A stretch of DNA of 64,000 nt from Companilactobacillus zhongbaensis (GCF_003946515.1 NZ_RHOM01000010.1:1-64000), one strand, 5' to 3'; counted from the first letter of the stretch, positions 27,235-37,690 are shown. Notes: generated by a model not told the origin, from the sequence alone. Numbers and translations are program-made.

Positions 27235-28281
27235 ATGTCATTAAATGATAAGTTAAAGGAATTGCGCGAGAGCGGAATTGATGATGCTAAACGTGCTGAA
27301 CATTTGAAAGATTTGAATGATCTGCGTGTTAAATTGCTTGGTAAAAAAGGACCTATTACGCAGGCTTTGCGTGGTATGAAGGATGTTCCTAAGGAAGAAC
27401 GTCCTGAGATCGGTACTTTGGCTAATAATGTTAAAAAAGATATTCAAGAGGCTATTGAGGCTCGTATCCAAGAGGTTAATCAACGGATCATTGCTCAAAA
27501 GCTGCAAGAAGAGACTTTGGATGTTACTTTGCCTGCTCAAGGTCACAAGATCGGTACGAAGCATATTTTGAACCAAACTATCGAAGACATTGAACAATTT
27601 TTCATTGGCTTAGGTTATGAAGTTGCCCCTGGTTATGAAGTGGAAGAAGATCACTATAACTTTGAACGCTTGAATATTCCTAAGGACCATCCTGCTCGTG
27701 ATATGCAAGATACTTTTTATATTACTAATGAATTGTTGATGCGGACTCAGACTTCTGCTCAAGAAGGTCGTGATATGGATGCTCATGATTTTTCAAAGGG
27801 TCCTTTGAAGATGATCTCACCAGGTATCGTTTACCGTCGTGATGATGATGATGCTACTCATTCACATCAATTCCACCAACTTGAAGGATTAGTCGTTGAT
27901 AAGAATATTAGTATGGCTGATTTGAAGGGTACTTTGGAAGCTTTATGTCGCCATGTCTTTGGTCCTGATCGTGAAATCAGATTTAGACCTAGTTTCTTCC
28001 CATTTACCGAACCATCTGTTGAAGTTGACGTTTCTTGCTTCAATTGTGGTGGGGAAGGCTGCCGGATTTGTAAATACACTGGTTGGATCGAAGTACTAGG
28101 TGCCGGCTTGACACATCCTAATGTTTTGGAAATGTCTGGCATTGATCATACGAAATACAGTGCATTCGCATTTGGACTTGGACCTGAGAGATTCGCAATG
28201 TTGAAATACGGTATTGATGATATTCGTGATTTCTACACTAATGACATCAGATTCTTAGAACAATTCAAAGGAGTAAACTAG
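27235..28281 (+). CDS. pheS: Phenylalanine-tRNA ligase alpha subunit
   Basis: 348 residues: an N-terminal coiled coil (1-90) and a class II catalytic core with motif 2 region [22 protein letters not shown] and motif 3 [15 protein letters not shown]. The internal cysteines [12 protein letters not shown] are typical of bacterial PheS. TTAGGAGGACA precedes the ATG. It forms the (alpha-beta)2 enzyme with pheT, 1 base downstream. The first part of the gene is mildly G/T-rich. Confidence 0.97.
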   Translation: MSLNDKLKELRESGIDDAKRAEHLKDLNDLRVKLLGKKGPITQALRGMKDVPKEERPEIGTLANNVKKDIQEAIEARIQEVNQRIIAQKLQEETLDVTLPAQGHKIGTKHILNQTIEDIEQFFIGLGYEVAPGYEVEEDHYNFERLNIPKDHPARDMQDTFYITNELLMRTQTSAQEGRDMDAHDFSKGPLKMISPGIVYRRDDDDATHSHQFHQLEGLVVDKNISMADLKGTLEALCRHVFGPDREIRFRPSFFPFTEPSVEVDVSCFNCGGEGCRICKYTGWIEVLGAGLTHPNVLEMSGIDHTKYSAFAFGLGPERFAMLKYGIDDIRDFYTNDIRFLEQFKGVN

Positions 28282-28282
28282 C

Positions 28283-30691
28283 ATGAAAATATCAATGAAT
28301 TGGCTAAAAGAATATTTGCCAGTTGAACATTCTGTTGAAGAAATTGCTAACAAGGTTTCATTGACAGGAATTGAATCAGCTCCAGTTAAATTAGGAACTG
28401 ATTTATCAAAATTAGTCGTAGGACACATTAATAGTATTAAACCGCATCCAGATTCAGATCATTTGAACCTTTGCCAAGTTGATATTGGCGAAGCTGAAGA
28501 TGTACAAATCGTCTGTGGAGCTCCTAATGTGGCAGCTGATCAATACGTGATCGTCGCTCTTGACGGTGCTGATCTGCCTGCTGGCAAAAAAATTAAAAAA
28601 GGCGAGATCAGAGGTCAAGTTTCAAATGGTATGATCTGTGGCTTGGATGAGTTAGGCGTTAAAGAAAGCCTCGTACCAACTGCTTATCAAAAAGGTATTT
28701 ACGTCTTTCCTGCAGCTGAAAAGCCAGGAGCAGATGCTAAAGAATTATTAGGCTTGAATGATGAAATGGTCGATCTAGACATCACACCTAACCGTGCCGA
28801 TACTTTAGGTATGCGTGGAGCTGCTTGGGAAATTGGTGCTACTTATGATAAAAAACCAGCTTTCACTGACCCTAAAATTGATGATTCAAAGGTTGAATCA
28901 GTTAATGATGTAACTATCAACATCAAAGCTGATAATCTAGTGACTGACTACTTAGCTCGAACAGTTAGTGGAGTTAAAGTTGCTGAAAGTCCACTCTGGA
29001 TGCAAAGAAGATTGTGGAACCAAGGTATTCAACCAGTCAACAACATCGTGGATGCTGCAAATTACGTCATGATCGAATTAGGTGAACCAGTGCAAATTTA
29101 CGATCTTGATAAATTGACTGACAAAGCTGTCACAGTCGAGATGGCCACTGACGCTTCTAAATTAGTTTTAGATGACAAGATCACGAAAGATTTGAACCAC
29201 GATGATTTAGTTATCAACTCAGGTAATGACACGATCGGTTTAGCCGGTGTTACTCAAGGTCAAAAAGCAGTCGTAACTAATGAAACAAAGAATATCTTGA
29301 TCGAGAGTGCCGTTTTCGATGGTACTTCTGTCAGAAAAGCAGCTCAACGTCACGACTTACGTGGGGATGCCTCAAACAGATTTGAAAAAGGTGTCGACAA
29401 CGGGGCAGTGGAAATTTCATTGAACCGTGTGGTCGAATTGATCAATGATATTACTGATGTAAAATCTATCTCACAAATTTTAGTTGGAAAAGAAACTCCT
29501 GCTAAACCAACAATCATCAAGGCTTCAATTGAACACGTTAACCGTTTGATGGGAATTACTTTGTCGGATCAAGAAATGATCAAGATATTGGATCGTCTTG
29601 GTTTTACTACTGAAGAAAACGGTGACGAATTAACAGTTACGATCCCATCACGTCGCTGGGATATGACTATTGAAGCTGATTTGATCGAAGAGATCATGCG
29701 TATTTATGGATATGAAAACCTCAAGGGTACTTTGCCATCTGGTAATGAGACTAATGGTGGTTACACTCCACAACGTGAGTTCATCAACAAATTAAAAAAT
29801 GTCTTACTAAGTGAAGGCATGGATGAAACCATCACTTTCGGTTTAGTAAGCAAGAAAGAAGCAACCGACTTCAATACAATCGATTCTGAGTACACTCGAG
29901 TACTTCATCCAATGACAGAAGACCATGAATATCTTCGGACTAGTTTGATTCCTGGATTGATCAAGACAATTGCTTATAATAAGGCTCGTAAGACAACCGA
30001 TATTGCAATTTTTGAACAAGGTCGGATTTTTGACCGCGAAGAAGGCAATGATCGTCCGAAAGAAGTTGAATACATCGCTGGTGCCTTAGCTGGAAATCTC
30101 GGTGCAGATACTTGGAACACAAATGCCAAGGCAGTGGACTTTTACGACATCAAAGCAATCATTGAAGAATTGTTAGGATTCTTGAATGTTGATGCGACTT
30201 TCGAATTCTTACCATCTGAAAAAATTCAAAATTTGCATCCAGGCCAAACTGCAGTAATCACAGCTGATGAAAAAACAGTTGGATTTGTAGGTAAGCTTCA
30301 TCCTGAATATCAAGCAAACAGTTCGGTTGATGACACTTATGTCTTCGAATTGAATGTTGATTCATTATTAGCACTAGCCAAAAAGAATGTTAAAGCTCAA
30401 TCAGCTCCAAAATATCCAAGCATCAATCGTGATTTAGCTATCTTAGTTGATAAAAAAATTGCCAGTGGTCAAATTGTTAAGGATATCTTTAACAACGGTG
30501 GAGAATACTTGAAAGACGTGAATATTTTCGATGTTTATCAAGGAAGCAATATCGATGTTGGACACAAATCTCTCGGATATCATTTGATTTTCCAGAATCC
30601 TAATGATACATTGACAGACGATACTGTTGAAAAAGCATTCACTCAAATTAAAGATAGTTTAATCGATCAATTTGATGTTGAAGTTAGATAA
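28283..30691 (+). CDS. pheT: Phenylalanine-tRNA ligase beta subunit
   Basis: 802 residues, full length: tRNA-binding EMAP-like domain (40-150, HPDSDHLNLCQVDIG), B3/B4 editing domain with RHDLRGDASNRFEKGVD, B5, and the C-terminal ferredoxin-like anticodon domain (from about 708, APKYPSINRDLAILV). The editing region looks normal, unlike that of ThrRS in this window. Directly follows pheS under the same T-box. Confidence 0.97.
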   Translation: MKISMNWLKEYLPVEHSVEEIANKVSLTGIESAPVKLGTDLSKLVVGHINSIKPHPDSDHLNLCQVDIGEAEDVQIVCGAPNVAADQYVIVALDGADLPAGKKIKKGEIRGQVSNGMICGLDELGVKESLVPTAYQKGIYVFPAAEKPGADAKELLGLNDEMVDLDITPNRADTLGMRGAAWEIGATYDKKPAFTDPKIDDSKVESVNDVTINIKADNLVTDYLARTVSGVKVAESPLWMQRRLWNQGIQPVNNIVDAANYVMIELGEPVQIYDLDKLTDKAVTVEMATDASKLVLDDKITKDLNHDDLVINSGNDTIGLAGVTQGQKAVVTNETKNILIESAVFDGTSVRKAAQRHDLRGDASNRFEKGVDNGAVEISLNRVVELINDITDVKSISQILVGKETPAKPTIIKASIEHVNRLMGITLSDQEMIKILDRLGFTTEENGDELTVTIPSRRWDMTIEADLIEEIMRIYGYENLKGTLPSGNETNGGYTPQREFINKLKNVLLSEGMDETITFGLVSKKEATDFNTIDSEYTRVLHPMTEDHEYLRTSLIPGLIKTIAYNKARKTTDIAIFEQGRIFDREEGNDRPKEVEYIAGALAGNLGADTWNTNAKAVDFYDIKAIIEELLGFLNVDATFEFLPSEKIQNLHPGQTAVITADEKTVGFVGKLHPEYQANSSVDDTYVFELNVDSLLALAKKNVKAQSAPKYPSINRDLAILVDKKIASGQIVKDIFNNGGEYLKDVNIFDVYQGSNIDVGHKSLGYHLIFQNPNDTLTDDTVEKAFTQIKDSLIDQFDVEVR

Positions 30692-30743
30692 TTGAGCTTA
30701 CTAAATGGTATAATTTTAATAAATCAAACCAGGAGGCTGCATC

Positions 30744-31892
30744 TTGAGCCAAAAAGATGAAAAAAAAGATGCACTAAAACGTGAATCTGAAGAAAAAATA
30801 TCGACTCGCGCTAAAGAACGGTCAGTTGCGAACCATATCGCATACTGGATCGTTGGTGTGATTGCTGTTTTGGCAGTCGTCGTAGCGATCATTGGCTTCA
30901 ATTACGTTAATAGTTCACTTCAACCTTACGATTCAAATAGCAAGCAAGATGTTATGGTCAAGATTCCTGTAGGTTCTTCCAGCAAAGATATTGCGAAGAC
31001 TTTGGAATCTGACAAGATCATCAAGAGCGCAACTGTATTCAATTACTACATCAAAGCTCACAACTACACTGATTTCCAAGCGGGCTACTATTCCTTCAAG
31101 CAATCAATGTCCATGAGTGACATCGTCAACCAATTGCAAAAGGGTGCTAGCGCTGAGCCGGTCGGTAATACTAAGAACAAAGTATTAGTTCAAGAAGGTA
31201 TTACTATCGATCAAATCGGTGATCAAATTGCTAAGAGTACTAACTTCAAGAAGTCAGACTTTTTGGACCTCATGAAGAATCAAACATACATGAAAAAACT
31301 TGAGAATAAGTACCCTGAATTGTTGACTTCATCAATGGAAAGCAAGGGTGTTAGATATCACTTAGAAGGATATTTATATCCAGCTACTTATGGAGTATAC
31401 AAAGGGATGACCTTGAAAGAGCTCGTTAACCAAATGGTTGATAAGACTAATTCGGTCATGCAACCTTATTACTCACAGATCAAAGAGAAGAATTTGACAG
31501 TCCAAGAGACTTTGACGTTAGCATCATTAGTCGAACGTGAAGGTGTTACTCAAAAGGATCGTCAAAAGATCGCCGGTGTATTTTTCAACCGTCTAGATGT
31601 CGACATGCCATTGCAATCCGATATTTCGGTAATGTATGCTTTGAACACGCACAAGAAGAGTTTGTCGAACAAAGATACTAGCGTAAAATCACCATATAAC
31701 CTATACAAGAACGAAGGATTCGGACCTGGTCCGTTCAACTCACCAAGTTTGGAATCAATTCAAGCTACATTGAATCCTGCTGATAGAGACAAGGGTTACT
31801 ACTACTTCTTCGCCAACTTGAAGACTGGTAAGGTAACTTACTCAACAAACTTCAGTTCTCACCAAAATAGGTATGATTCATTAGACCAGTAG
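30744..31892 (+). CDS. mltG: Endolytic murein transglycosylase MltG
   Basis: 382 residues: a charged cytoplasmic N-terminus, one membrane anchor (about 32-54), a LysM-like region and a YceG domain with the catalytic Glu (E264) in SLVEREG and the LEGYLYPATY motif (207-216). It cleaves nascent glycan strands near the synthesis complex. The start is TTG 30744 after CAGGAGG. It stands between pheST and greA. Confidence 0.94.
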   Translation: MSQKDEKKDALKRESEEKISTRAKERSVANHIAYWIVGVIAVLAVVVAIIGFNYVNSSLQPYDSNSKQDVMVKIPVGSSSKDIAKTLESDKIIKSATVFNYYIKAHNYTDFQAGYYSFKQSMSMSDIVNQLQKGASAEPVGNTKNKVLVQEGITIDQIGDQIAKSTNFKKSDFLDLMKNQTYMKKLENKYPELLTSSMESKGVRYHLEGYLYPATYGVYKGMTLKELVNQMVDKTNSVMQPYYSQIKEKNLTVQETLTLASLVEREGVTQKDRQKIAGVFFNRLDVDMPLQSDISVMYALNTHKKSLSNKDTSVKSPYNLYKNEGFGPGPFNSPSLESIQATLNPADRDKGYYYFFANLKTGKVTYSTNFSSHQNRYDSLDQ

Positions 31893-31913
31893 TGTAGAAT
31901 ATAGAATCAAGAC

Positions 31914-31946
31914 TGTCATCTAATCAATTTTGGTTAGATGACTTTT
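31914..31946 (+). terminator. Terminator after mltG
   Basis: GTCATCTAA-tcaatttt-GGTTAGATGAC followed by TTTT. Confidence 0.75.
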
Positions 31947-32018
31947 GAAATTATACGAGGATCGGAAAACCTTATATTTCCAAATATTTTTGATTTATTG
32001 ATTTATGGAGGAATTAAA

Positions 32019-32495
32019 ATGGCAGAAAAAAGCTATCCAATGACAGCTGAAGGTAAAAAGCAGCTTGAAGAAGAATTAGAGAACTTAAAGAAAGTTAAAC
32101 GTCCAGAAGTAATTAACCGTATTAAAATTGCTAGAGGTTTTGGTGACTTATCCGAAAACTCAGAATACTCATCAGCTAAAGATGAACAAAGTGTCGTTGA
32201 ATCAAGAATTTCACAAGTTACAGAAATGATCCAATATGCCAATGTTGTTGATACTGACGATGTTGCGCATGACGAAGTTTCTGTTGGTAAGAAAGTTACT
32301 GTTCAAGAAGACGATGACGAACCAGAAGTATATACTATTGTTGGTTCTGCTGAGTCAGATCCTGACAACGGTAAGATCTCAAACAATTCTCCAATTGCTA
32401 AAGCGTTGATCGGAAAACATGTGGGTGACGATGTCACTGTTGAAACTCCGGCTGGAAGTTATACTTTAACAATTAAAGCCGTAGATGTTGCCTAA
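32019..32495 (+). CDS. greA: Transcription elongation factor GreA
   Basis: 158 residues: an N-terminal coiled coil with [19 protein letters not shown], whose acidic tip residues stimulate RNA polymerase cleavage, and a C-terminal FKBP-like domain ending [15 protein letters not shown] 32019 follows TATGGAGG; the frame is open 81 bases upstream but unlikely to be used. Follows mltG, a common lactobacillus order. Confidence 0.97.
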   Translation: MAEKSYPMTAEGKKQLEEELENLKKVKRPEVINRIKIARGFGDLSENSEYSSAKDEQSVVESRISQVTEMIQYANVVDTDDVAHDEVSVGKKVTVQEDDDEPEVYTIVGSAESDPDNGKISNNSPIAKALIGKHVGDDVTVETPAGSYTLTIKAVDVA

Positions 32496-32558
32496 CGAAA
32501 ACGTTTTCTGGTAAGCTTACTTTGTGTGGTTTATTATTTAATCAATGAGGTGAGAGAC

Positions 32559-32855
32559 ATGAAAATTGAAATTAGTGATGAAGCAGCAAAATGGTACGAA
32601 GATAACGTTGATCTAAAGCCAGGCGATGGTATTAGATTTTACGGAAAAGTTTATGGAAAGACTATGGTCCATGAAGGCTTTTCGATCGCATTCAGAAAAG
32701 AATCCCCAGATGCTCCTGTCGCAAGTACAGAAGTAGATGGAATCACTTATTTTATTACCGATAATGATACTTGGTTTTTTGCAAGATACGATTTAGATGT
32801 CGAATATGATGCCAAAGTTGATAGTCCAAATTATATTTTTAAATCCAATGAATAA
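32559..32855 (+). CDS. HesB/YneR-family protein without iron-sulfur cysteines
   Basis: 98 residues with the YneR/HesB-like fold (MKIEISDEAAKWYEDNV ... GFSIAFRKESPDAP). It contains no cysteine, so it cannot hold a cluster like IscA; the whole YneR branch is like this. Function unknown. ATG 32559 follows GAGGTGAGAG. It stands between greA and the transpeptidase gene. Confidence 0.85.
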   Translation: MKIEISDEAAKWYEDNVDLKPGDGIRFYGKVYGKTMVHEGFSIAFRKESPDAPVASTEVDGITYFITDNDTWFFARYDLDVEYDAKVDSPNYIFKSNE

Positions 32856-32880
32856 GATTTAGTATTTTGAAGGGAAACCT

Positions 32881-34995
32881 ATGAAAAGAATACTGGAAAT
32901 AATTAGAAAAAGAACAGGTAGTCAAGCGAAGTCTACTATTCCCTTTCGTTTAAACCTGCTCTTTTTTATTGTCTTTGCTTTATTTGCCCTCTTAGTGGGT
33001 CAATTAGCTTATTTACAGATCGTTTACGGTGGTAAATTTGCGGCAGAGGTTGAACGAACAGATAAAACTGTCATGCAAGGAAACGTTCCTCGTGGGATGA
33101 TCTATGATTCTAAGGGTCGTTTGTTAGTCGGAAATTCAACTGAGAGTGCTATTACTTACACGAAGAGTTCCGGCGTTAAATCAAGCGATATTTATCAAAT
33201 TGTTAATCGTCTTACGAAGTACGTGAATATCAAAAAGGGTGACTTGTCTGAAAGAGATAAGGCAGATTATATTTTGGCTGCTCCAGGTAAATCGGAGAAA
33301 GTTTCCAAACAAATGCCTAAGTCTTATCGACAAGACTCCGATGGTAATGCCTATTCAAGTAACAAAGTCTACGCGAACGAAGTGAAATACATTCAAGAGC
33401 AAGGAATTCATTTATCTAATAAGGAAGAGGCTAAAGCTACCGCCTTTAAGAAAATGAGTTCAGCATATTCGTTATCGACCGTGTTCTTGAAGGACAAGGG
33501 CTTGACATCCAAAGAAATTGCTCAAGTTAGTGAACATTTGACTGAATTACCAGGTATCTCCGTTGGGACGAACTGGAATAGAAACTATCCAGAAGGAAAA
33601 TCTATTGCAAGTATCATTGGTGGGGTTTCTACCGAACAACAAGGTATTCCTGATGACGAGTTGAACACAATGCTAGCTTCTGGTTATTCACGGAATGACC
33701 GTGTTGGTACTAGTTACTTAGAGAAGAGTTATGAATCGATCTTGGCTGGTACGAAGAGTCAACGTCAAGTTGAAATTGGTTCAAACAATCAGATCAAGAG
33801 TAGTAAGCAGATCTACAAAGGTCAAAAGGGTGGAAACCTTAATTTGACGATTGACTCAGCTTTCCAAAAGAAAGTTCAAAGTGCTTTGAATACGCAATTC
33901 TCTTCAGCCAAGGCTGCAGGAATAACTCAGTATTCTGATGGTGCATATGCAGTTGCGATGAATCCTCAGACTGGTGCAATTTTAGCTATGGCTGGTATTA
34001 GAAATAATCCCAAAACTGGTAAAACGACCGAAGATTCACTGGGAGTTATTAACCGGACCTTTGTAATGGGTTCTGCTGTTAAGGGTGCGACCGTATTGGG
34101 AGCATTCATGGATGGTGTCATCACACCTGAAAATAACACCTTGCCAGATCAACCGATTTACTTACCAGGTACTGCGGTCAAGAAATCAGTTTATCCTATT
34201 GGTACTTTCAGCTCCTTGTCGGCTGCTAAAGCGCTAGAAGTTTCTTCTAACGAGTACATGATGGCTTTGGCTATCAGAGAAGGTAAGGCTACATACAAGC
34301 CTTATACAGCTTTACATCTTGATCCAGGTATTTTTGACACTATGCGTGGCTACTTTAAGCAATTTGGTTTAGGTGTTAAGACTGGTATCGATATTTCTGG
34401 TGAAACAACTGGTATTGAAGGTTCTAATAGAACTTCTACTGGTCAATTGAAGACTGGTTCGGCACTGGATTTGTCTTACGGAAACTACGATGCTTATACA
34501 TTGATCGAAATGGTTCAATATATTTCTACGATCGCAAACGGTGGTTATAGAATGCAACCTTACATCGTTAACTCGATTCAAAAGACGCAAAACGATGGTA
34601 AAAAGGGTGCCGTTGAATCTGTTACTAAGCCTAAAGTCTTGAACCGTGTTGGCTTTACTAACGACGAATTGAAGATCGTTAAAACTGGTATGTATAACGT
34701 TGTCCACGGTTCAGATGGTTGGACAACTGGTACTAGATTGAAAGATATTACACCATCAGTGTCTGCCAAGACCGGAACAGCTCAATCGTTCTACTACGAT
34801 CCAGACAACCCTGATAATGATGATCCACCGGAAACAATTACTACTAGTTTGGTATCTTATGGACCTTCAGATGATCCTAATATTGCCTTAGCAATTGTCT
34901 TTCCAAACTTAACATCAGAAAACGGAAGTTATCCTCAATTAGTTGCACATCAGATCTATGAGGACTACTATAAGATGACTGGTCAAAGTAAATAA
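32881..34995 (+). CDS. Class B penicillin-binding protein (PBP2-type D,D-transpeptidase)
   Basis: 704 residues: a short cytoplasmic tail, one membrane segment (about 25-48), the PBP dimerisation domain and the transpeptidase domain with SAVK (catalytic S398, K401), SSN (455-457) and KTGT (630-633). It cross-links septal or lateral peptidoglycan; rod-elongation versus division role is not decidable here, but a position before rpmG matches pbp2A-type genes of lactobacilli. Target of beta-lactams. Confidence 0.93.
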   Translation: MKRILEIIRKRTGSQAKSTIPFRLNLLFFIVFALFALLVGQLAYLQIVYGGKFAAEVERTDKTVMQGNVPRGMIYDSKGRLLVGNSTESAITYTKSSGVKSSDIYQIVNRLTKYVNIKKGDLSERDKADYILAAPGKSEKVSKQMPKSYRQDSDGNAYSSNKVYANEVKYIQEQGIHLSNKEEAKATAFKKMSSAYSLSTVFLKDKGLTSKEIAQVSEHLTELPGISVGTNWNRNYPEGKSIASIIGGVSTEQQGIPDDELNTMLASGYSRNDRVGTSYLEKSYESILAGTKSQRQVEIGSNNQIKSSKQIYKGQKGGNLNLTIDSAFQKKVQSALNTQFSSAKAAGITQYSDGAYAVAMNPQTGAILAMAGIRNNPKTGKTTEDSLGVINRTFVMGSAVKGATVLGAFMDGVITPENNTLPDQPIYLPGTAVKKSVYPIGTFSSLSAAKALEVSSNEYMMALAIREGKATYKPYTALHLDPGIFDTMRGYFKQFGLGVKTGIDISGETTGIEGSNRTSTGQLKTGSALDLSYGNYDAYTLIEMVQYISTIANGGYRMQPYIVNSIQKTQNDGKKGAVESVTKPKVLNRVGFTNDELKIVKTGMYNVVHGSDGWTTGTRLKDITPSVSAKTGTAQSFYYDPDNPDNDDPPETITTSLVSYGPSDDPNIALAIVFPNLTSENGSYPQLVAHQIYEDYYKMTGQSK

Positions 34996-35082
34996 TAAAT
35001 TCACTCTTTTAAAATAGTCTAAAAAATGCTATATTAATTAAGTTGAATTTAGTTAAGTATTATATGAAAGGATGTTCCAGTA

Positions 35083-35232
35083 ATGAGAGTAAACATAACA
35101 ATGGAATGTACTTCATGCCATGAACGTACATATCTAACAAGCAAGAGCAAGCGTAACAGTCCTGATCGTTTAGAGCTTAAGAAGTATTGCCCACGCGAAC
35201 GTACAGTTACATTGCATCGCGAAACAAAATAA
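35083..35232 (+). CDS. rpmG: Large-subunit ribosomal protein bL33, partly degenerate zinc site
   Basis: 49 residues, [20 protein letters not shown] ... TLHRETK. The first CxxC pair is present (C9, C12), but the second pair is reduced to one cysteine (YCPRER), so four-cysteine zinc binding is not possible. Many Firmicutes carry both zinc-binding and zinc-free paralogues of L33; this one is intermediate. GAAAGGATG precedes ATG 35083. A terminator follows. Confidence 0.95.
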   Translation: MRVNITMECTSCHERTYLTSKSKRNSPDRLELKKYCPRERTVTLHRETK

Positions 35233-35263
35233 ACAACAGGTATAATTCCTGTTGTTTTTTTTT
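35232..35263 (+). terminator. Terminator after rpmG
   Basis: AACAACAGG-tataatt-CCTGTTGTT followed by T residues; separates rpmG from the following folate gene. Confidence 0.9.
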
Positions 35264-35279
35264 ACTGGAGGTGGAGTTT

Positions 35280-35834
35280 TTGGACAAAGTTAGTTTTCGG
35301 AAACAACAATTAGATACAGTTGAAAAGTTCATGCAGAGCGATCAAGCTCAGCATGAAATCAATGAACTGTATTTACAATTATTTTCTGATCCAGATTTTC
35401 AATCGGCTAGTTCGGTTGGAATAACTTTGAGTGTCGACAGCGAGATTCCAACTTTCCCAATCATTAATAAATGTTGGGAAGATGGAAAAGCCGTCTACGT
35501 TCCTAAGACATACAGTGATTATTCAATGACTTTTGTACATTATGATAGTTCAAGTCATACTGAAGTTAACTCTTTAGGGATCAAAGAACCGATCGATGAT
35601 ACTAAGTCCTTGAATCCTCCAGAATTATTGATCGTACCAGGCATTGCCTTTTCAAAAGAAGGGAAGAACCGTTTAGGTTCAGGTTCTGGATTTTATGATC
35701 GGTATTTGGAACAATATGCAACAAAGACTGTTTCACTCGCTTTGTCGAGACAGTTTTTTGTACAAGCACCTTGGCCTGTCTTTACACTGGATAAGCCAGT
35801 CGATAAAATAATTTCAGTAGCAGAGGACAAATAA
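35280..35834 (+). CDS. fthC: 5-formyltetrahydrofolate cyclo-ligase
   Basis: 184 residues with a basic N-terminus (FRKQQ) and the ATP-binding GSGSGFYDRYL motif (about 137-147) typical of 5-FCL, which returns 5-formyl-THF to 5,10-methenyl-THF. TTG 35280 follows ACTGGAGGTGGA. The open frame extends upstream into rpmG and is not used. It abuts the rhomboid gene (ATG one base after the stop). Confidence 0.93.
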   Translation: MDKVSFRKQQLDTVEKFMQSDQAQHEINELYLQLFSDPDFQSASSVGITLSVDSEIPTFPIINKCWEDGKAVYVPKTYSDYSMTFVHYDSSSHTEVNSLGIKEPIDDTKSLNPPELLIVPGIAFSKEGKNRLGSGSGFYDRYLEQYATKTVSLALSRQFFVQAPWPVFTLDKPVDKIISVAEDK

Positions 35835-36506
35835 ATGTCATATAGACGTCAACAACCCTTTGTAACATGGGCATTATTAATTTTTATTGCCGTAGTGTTT
35901 TTTATGGAATCACTAGCTGGTGGATCAACTAGCGTTTCGACCTTGCTTTCGTTTGGTGCGAAGGTTAATTATCTAGTGCAAGAGGGGCAATGGTGGAGAC
36001 TGATTACACCGATATTTTTACATATTGGTGTCTTACACGTTTTAATGAATGGTGTTACATTGTACTTCGTGGGTAATATTTTAGAGCCCCTGATCGGACA
36101 CGTTCGTTTCTTCGTGATCTTTATTTTGAGTGGGATTACTGGTAACTTGGCAAGTTTCGCTTTTGGTGCAACCAATTCGATTTCTGCCGGTGCTAGTACA
36201 TCACTATTCGGAATGTTTGCGGCGTTTTTAGCCTTGGCGGTCGTTTATCGCGAGAATCATTTCTTGAGTGAAATGGGCAAGACGTTTTTAGCCTTGATCC
36301 TGTTAAACTTAGTAATGGACTTTACGATGACGAGCGTTGATATTTGGGGCCACGTTGGAGGCGCACTCGGCGGCTTTTTGCTGGGAGTTGCTTTTGGTCT
36401 TCCAGGTATCAAACGTCCAAACATGATAATTAGAATCGTTGCAGCTGTGGCATGTTTAGCTATGTCATACTGGATGTATTCTAAAGGAATGGTTGTATAT
36501 GGATAA
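35835..36506 (+). CDS. gluP: Rhomboid family intramembrane serine protease (GluP-like)
   Basis: 223 residues with about six membrane segments. Catalytic Ser S121 in GASTSLFG and His H173 in DIWGHVGGALGG form the rhomboid dyad; HVLMNGVTLY provides the second-helix His/Asn. Note T122 in place of the usual Gly after the serine. Natural substrates are unknown. The gluP-yqgQ-glcK cluster is the same as in Bacillus subtilis. Confidence 0.94.
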   Translation: MSYRRQQPFVTWALLIFIAVVFFMESLAGGSTSVSTLLSFGAKVNYLVQEGQWWRLITPIFLHIGVLHVLMNGVTLYFVGNILEPLIGHVRFFVIFILSGITGNLASFAFGATNSISAGASTSLFGMFAAFLALAVVYRENHFLSEMGKTFLALILLNLVMDFTMTSVDIWGHVGGALGGFLLGVAFGLPGIKRPNMIIRIVAAVACLAMSYWMYSKGMVVYG

Positions 36507-36738
36507 TAAAAGAAGTTTTAGGACTTTATACGACGTTCAACAATTATTGAAGAAGTTCGGTACTTTCGTCCACTTAGGTAAGCGGTTGTGGGATATCGAA
36601 CTAATGTCAATTGAGTTGAAAAACATTTACAAAAATGAAATGATAGATAAACAGACGTTTATCGATGCTTCGATGGTCTTAAAGGCTGAGCATAGAAAAG
36701 AAGAGAAAAAGGAAGAGGAACATTCGAGTGGCAGATAA
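36499..36738 (+). CDS. yqgQ: YqgQ family protein
   Basis: 79 residues; a small helical protein with the DUF910 pattern RTLYDVQQLLKKFGTFVHLGKRLWDIELM. Function unknown; always between the rhomboid and glucokinase genes. ATG 36499 overlaps the rhomboid end by 8 bases; a TTG two codons upstream is possible. The charged C-terminus overlaps the glucokinase start by 11 bases. Confidence 0.9.
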   Translation: MDNKRSFRTLYDVQQLLKKFGTFVHLGKRLWDIELMSIELKNIYKNEMIDKQTFIDASMVLKAEHRKEEKKEEEHSSGR

Positions 36739-37690
36739 AAAATTAATCGGTGTTGACCTAGGCGGTACTACTATTAAATTTGCGATCCTTACTACAAAAG
36801 GTGAGATCCAACAAAAATGGAGTATCGAAACTAATATTCTTTCTGATGGACAATTGATCATTCCAGATATCATTGATTCGATCAACCATCACTTAGACAT
36901 GTATGAAATGGATTCAGATCAATTCGTAGGAATTGGTTTAGGTTCACCTGGTTCAATTAACTTTGAAGAAGGTACTATCAAAGGTGCTTACAATTTGAAC
37001 TGGCAAAACTCGGTTCACCCAGTTCGCGACATTGAAAAAGGCACAGGCATTCCTGTTACTATCGAAAACGATGCTAACGTAGCTGCTCTTGGAGAAAGAT
37101 GGATGGGAGCAGGTAATAACGCTGATGATGTTGTTTTCGTAACATTAGGTACAGGTGTTGGTGGCGGTATTATCGCTAACGGTAATATCTTACACGGTGC
37201 TGGCGGTGCTGCCGGTGAAATTGGTCACGTTACAGTTGATCCTCATGGATTTATGTGTACTTGTGGCAAACGTGGTTGTCTTGAAACAATTGCTTCAGCT
37301 ACAGGTATTGTACGTGTTGCACGTGATCGTGCTTCAGAATACGCTGGAACATCACAACTCAAGGCTATGCTTGATGATGGACAAGATATTTCAGCTAAAG
37401 ATGTTTTTGACCTAGCTAAAGAAGACGACGACTTAGCATTGATCGTAGTTAACTATGTTTGTGAATCATTAGGATTTGCTTTGGCAAACATTGCTAACTC
37501 ATTGAATCCTAAGTACGTTATTATCGGTGGTGGAGTTTCTGCTGCTGGTAAGTTCCTAATAGACAAAGTTGATGCAGCAATGCGTCAAAATGAATTTGCC
37601 ACGATCAAGAGTTCAACGGAACTTAAATTAGCTAGTTTGGGTAACGAAGCTGGTGTTATTGGAGCCGCTTCATTGATTAAAGTTGATTAG
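36728..37690 (+). CDS. glcK: Glucokinase (ROK family)
   Basis: 320 residues, start GTG 36728. ATP-binding GVDLGGTTIKFAI, ENDANVAALGE, the catalytic Asp region, and the ROK zinc motif with CTCGKRGCLE. It phosphorylates glucose with ATP after non-PTS uptake. It overlaps yqgQ and is followed by a rhodanese-like gene after 13 bases. Confidence 0.95.
   Translation: MADKKLIGVDLGGTTIKFAILTTKGEIQQKWSIETNILSDGQLIIPDIIDSINHHLDMYEMDSDQFVGIGLGSPGSINFEEGTIKGAYNLNWQNSVHPVRDIEKGTGIPVTIENDANVAALGERWMGAGNNADDVVFVTLGTGVGGGIIANGNILHGAGGAAGEIGHVTVDPHGFMCTCGKRGCLETIASATGIVRVARDRASEYAGTSQLKAMLDDGQDISAKDVFDLAKEDDDLALIVVNYVCESLGFALANIANSLNPKYVIIGGGVSAAGKFLIDKVDAAMRQNEFATIKSSTELKLASLGNEAGVIGAASLIKVD

Noticed and set aside
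32497-32508. Palindrome GAAAACGTTTTC after greA, similar to a catabolite-response (cre) site
   Set aside because: Position at the end of greA and before a non-sugar gene gives no support; a 12-base AT-rich palindrome can occur by chance.
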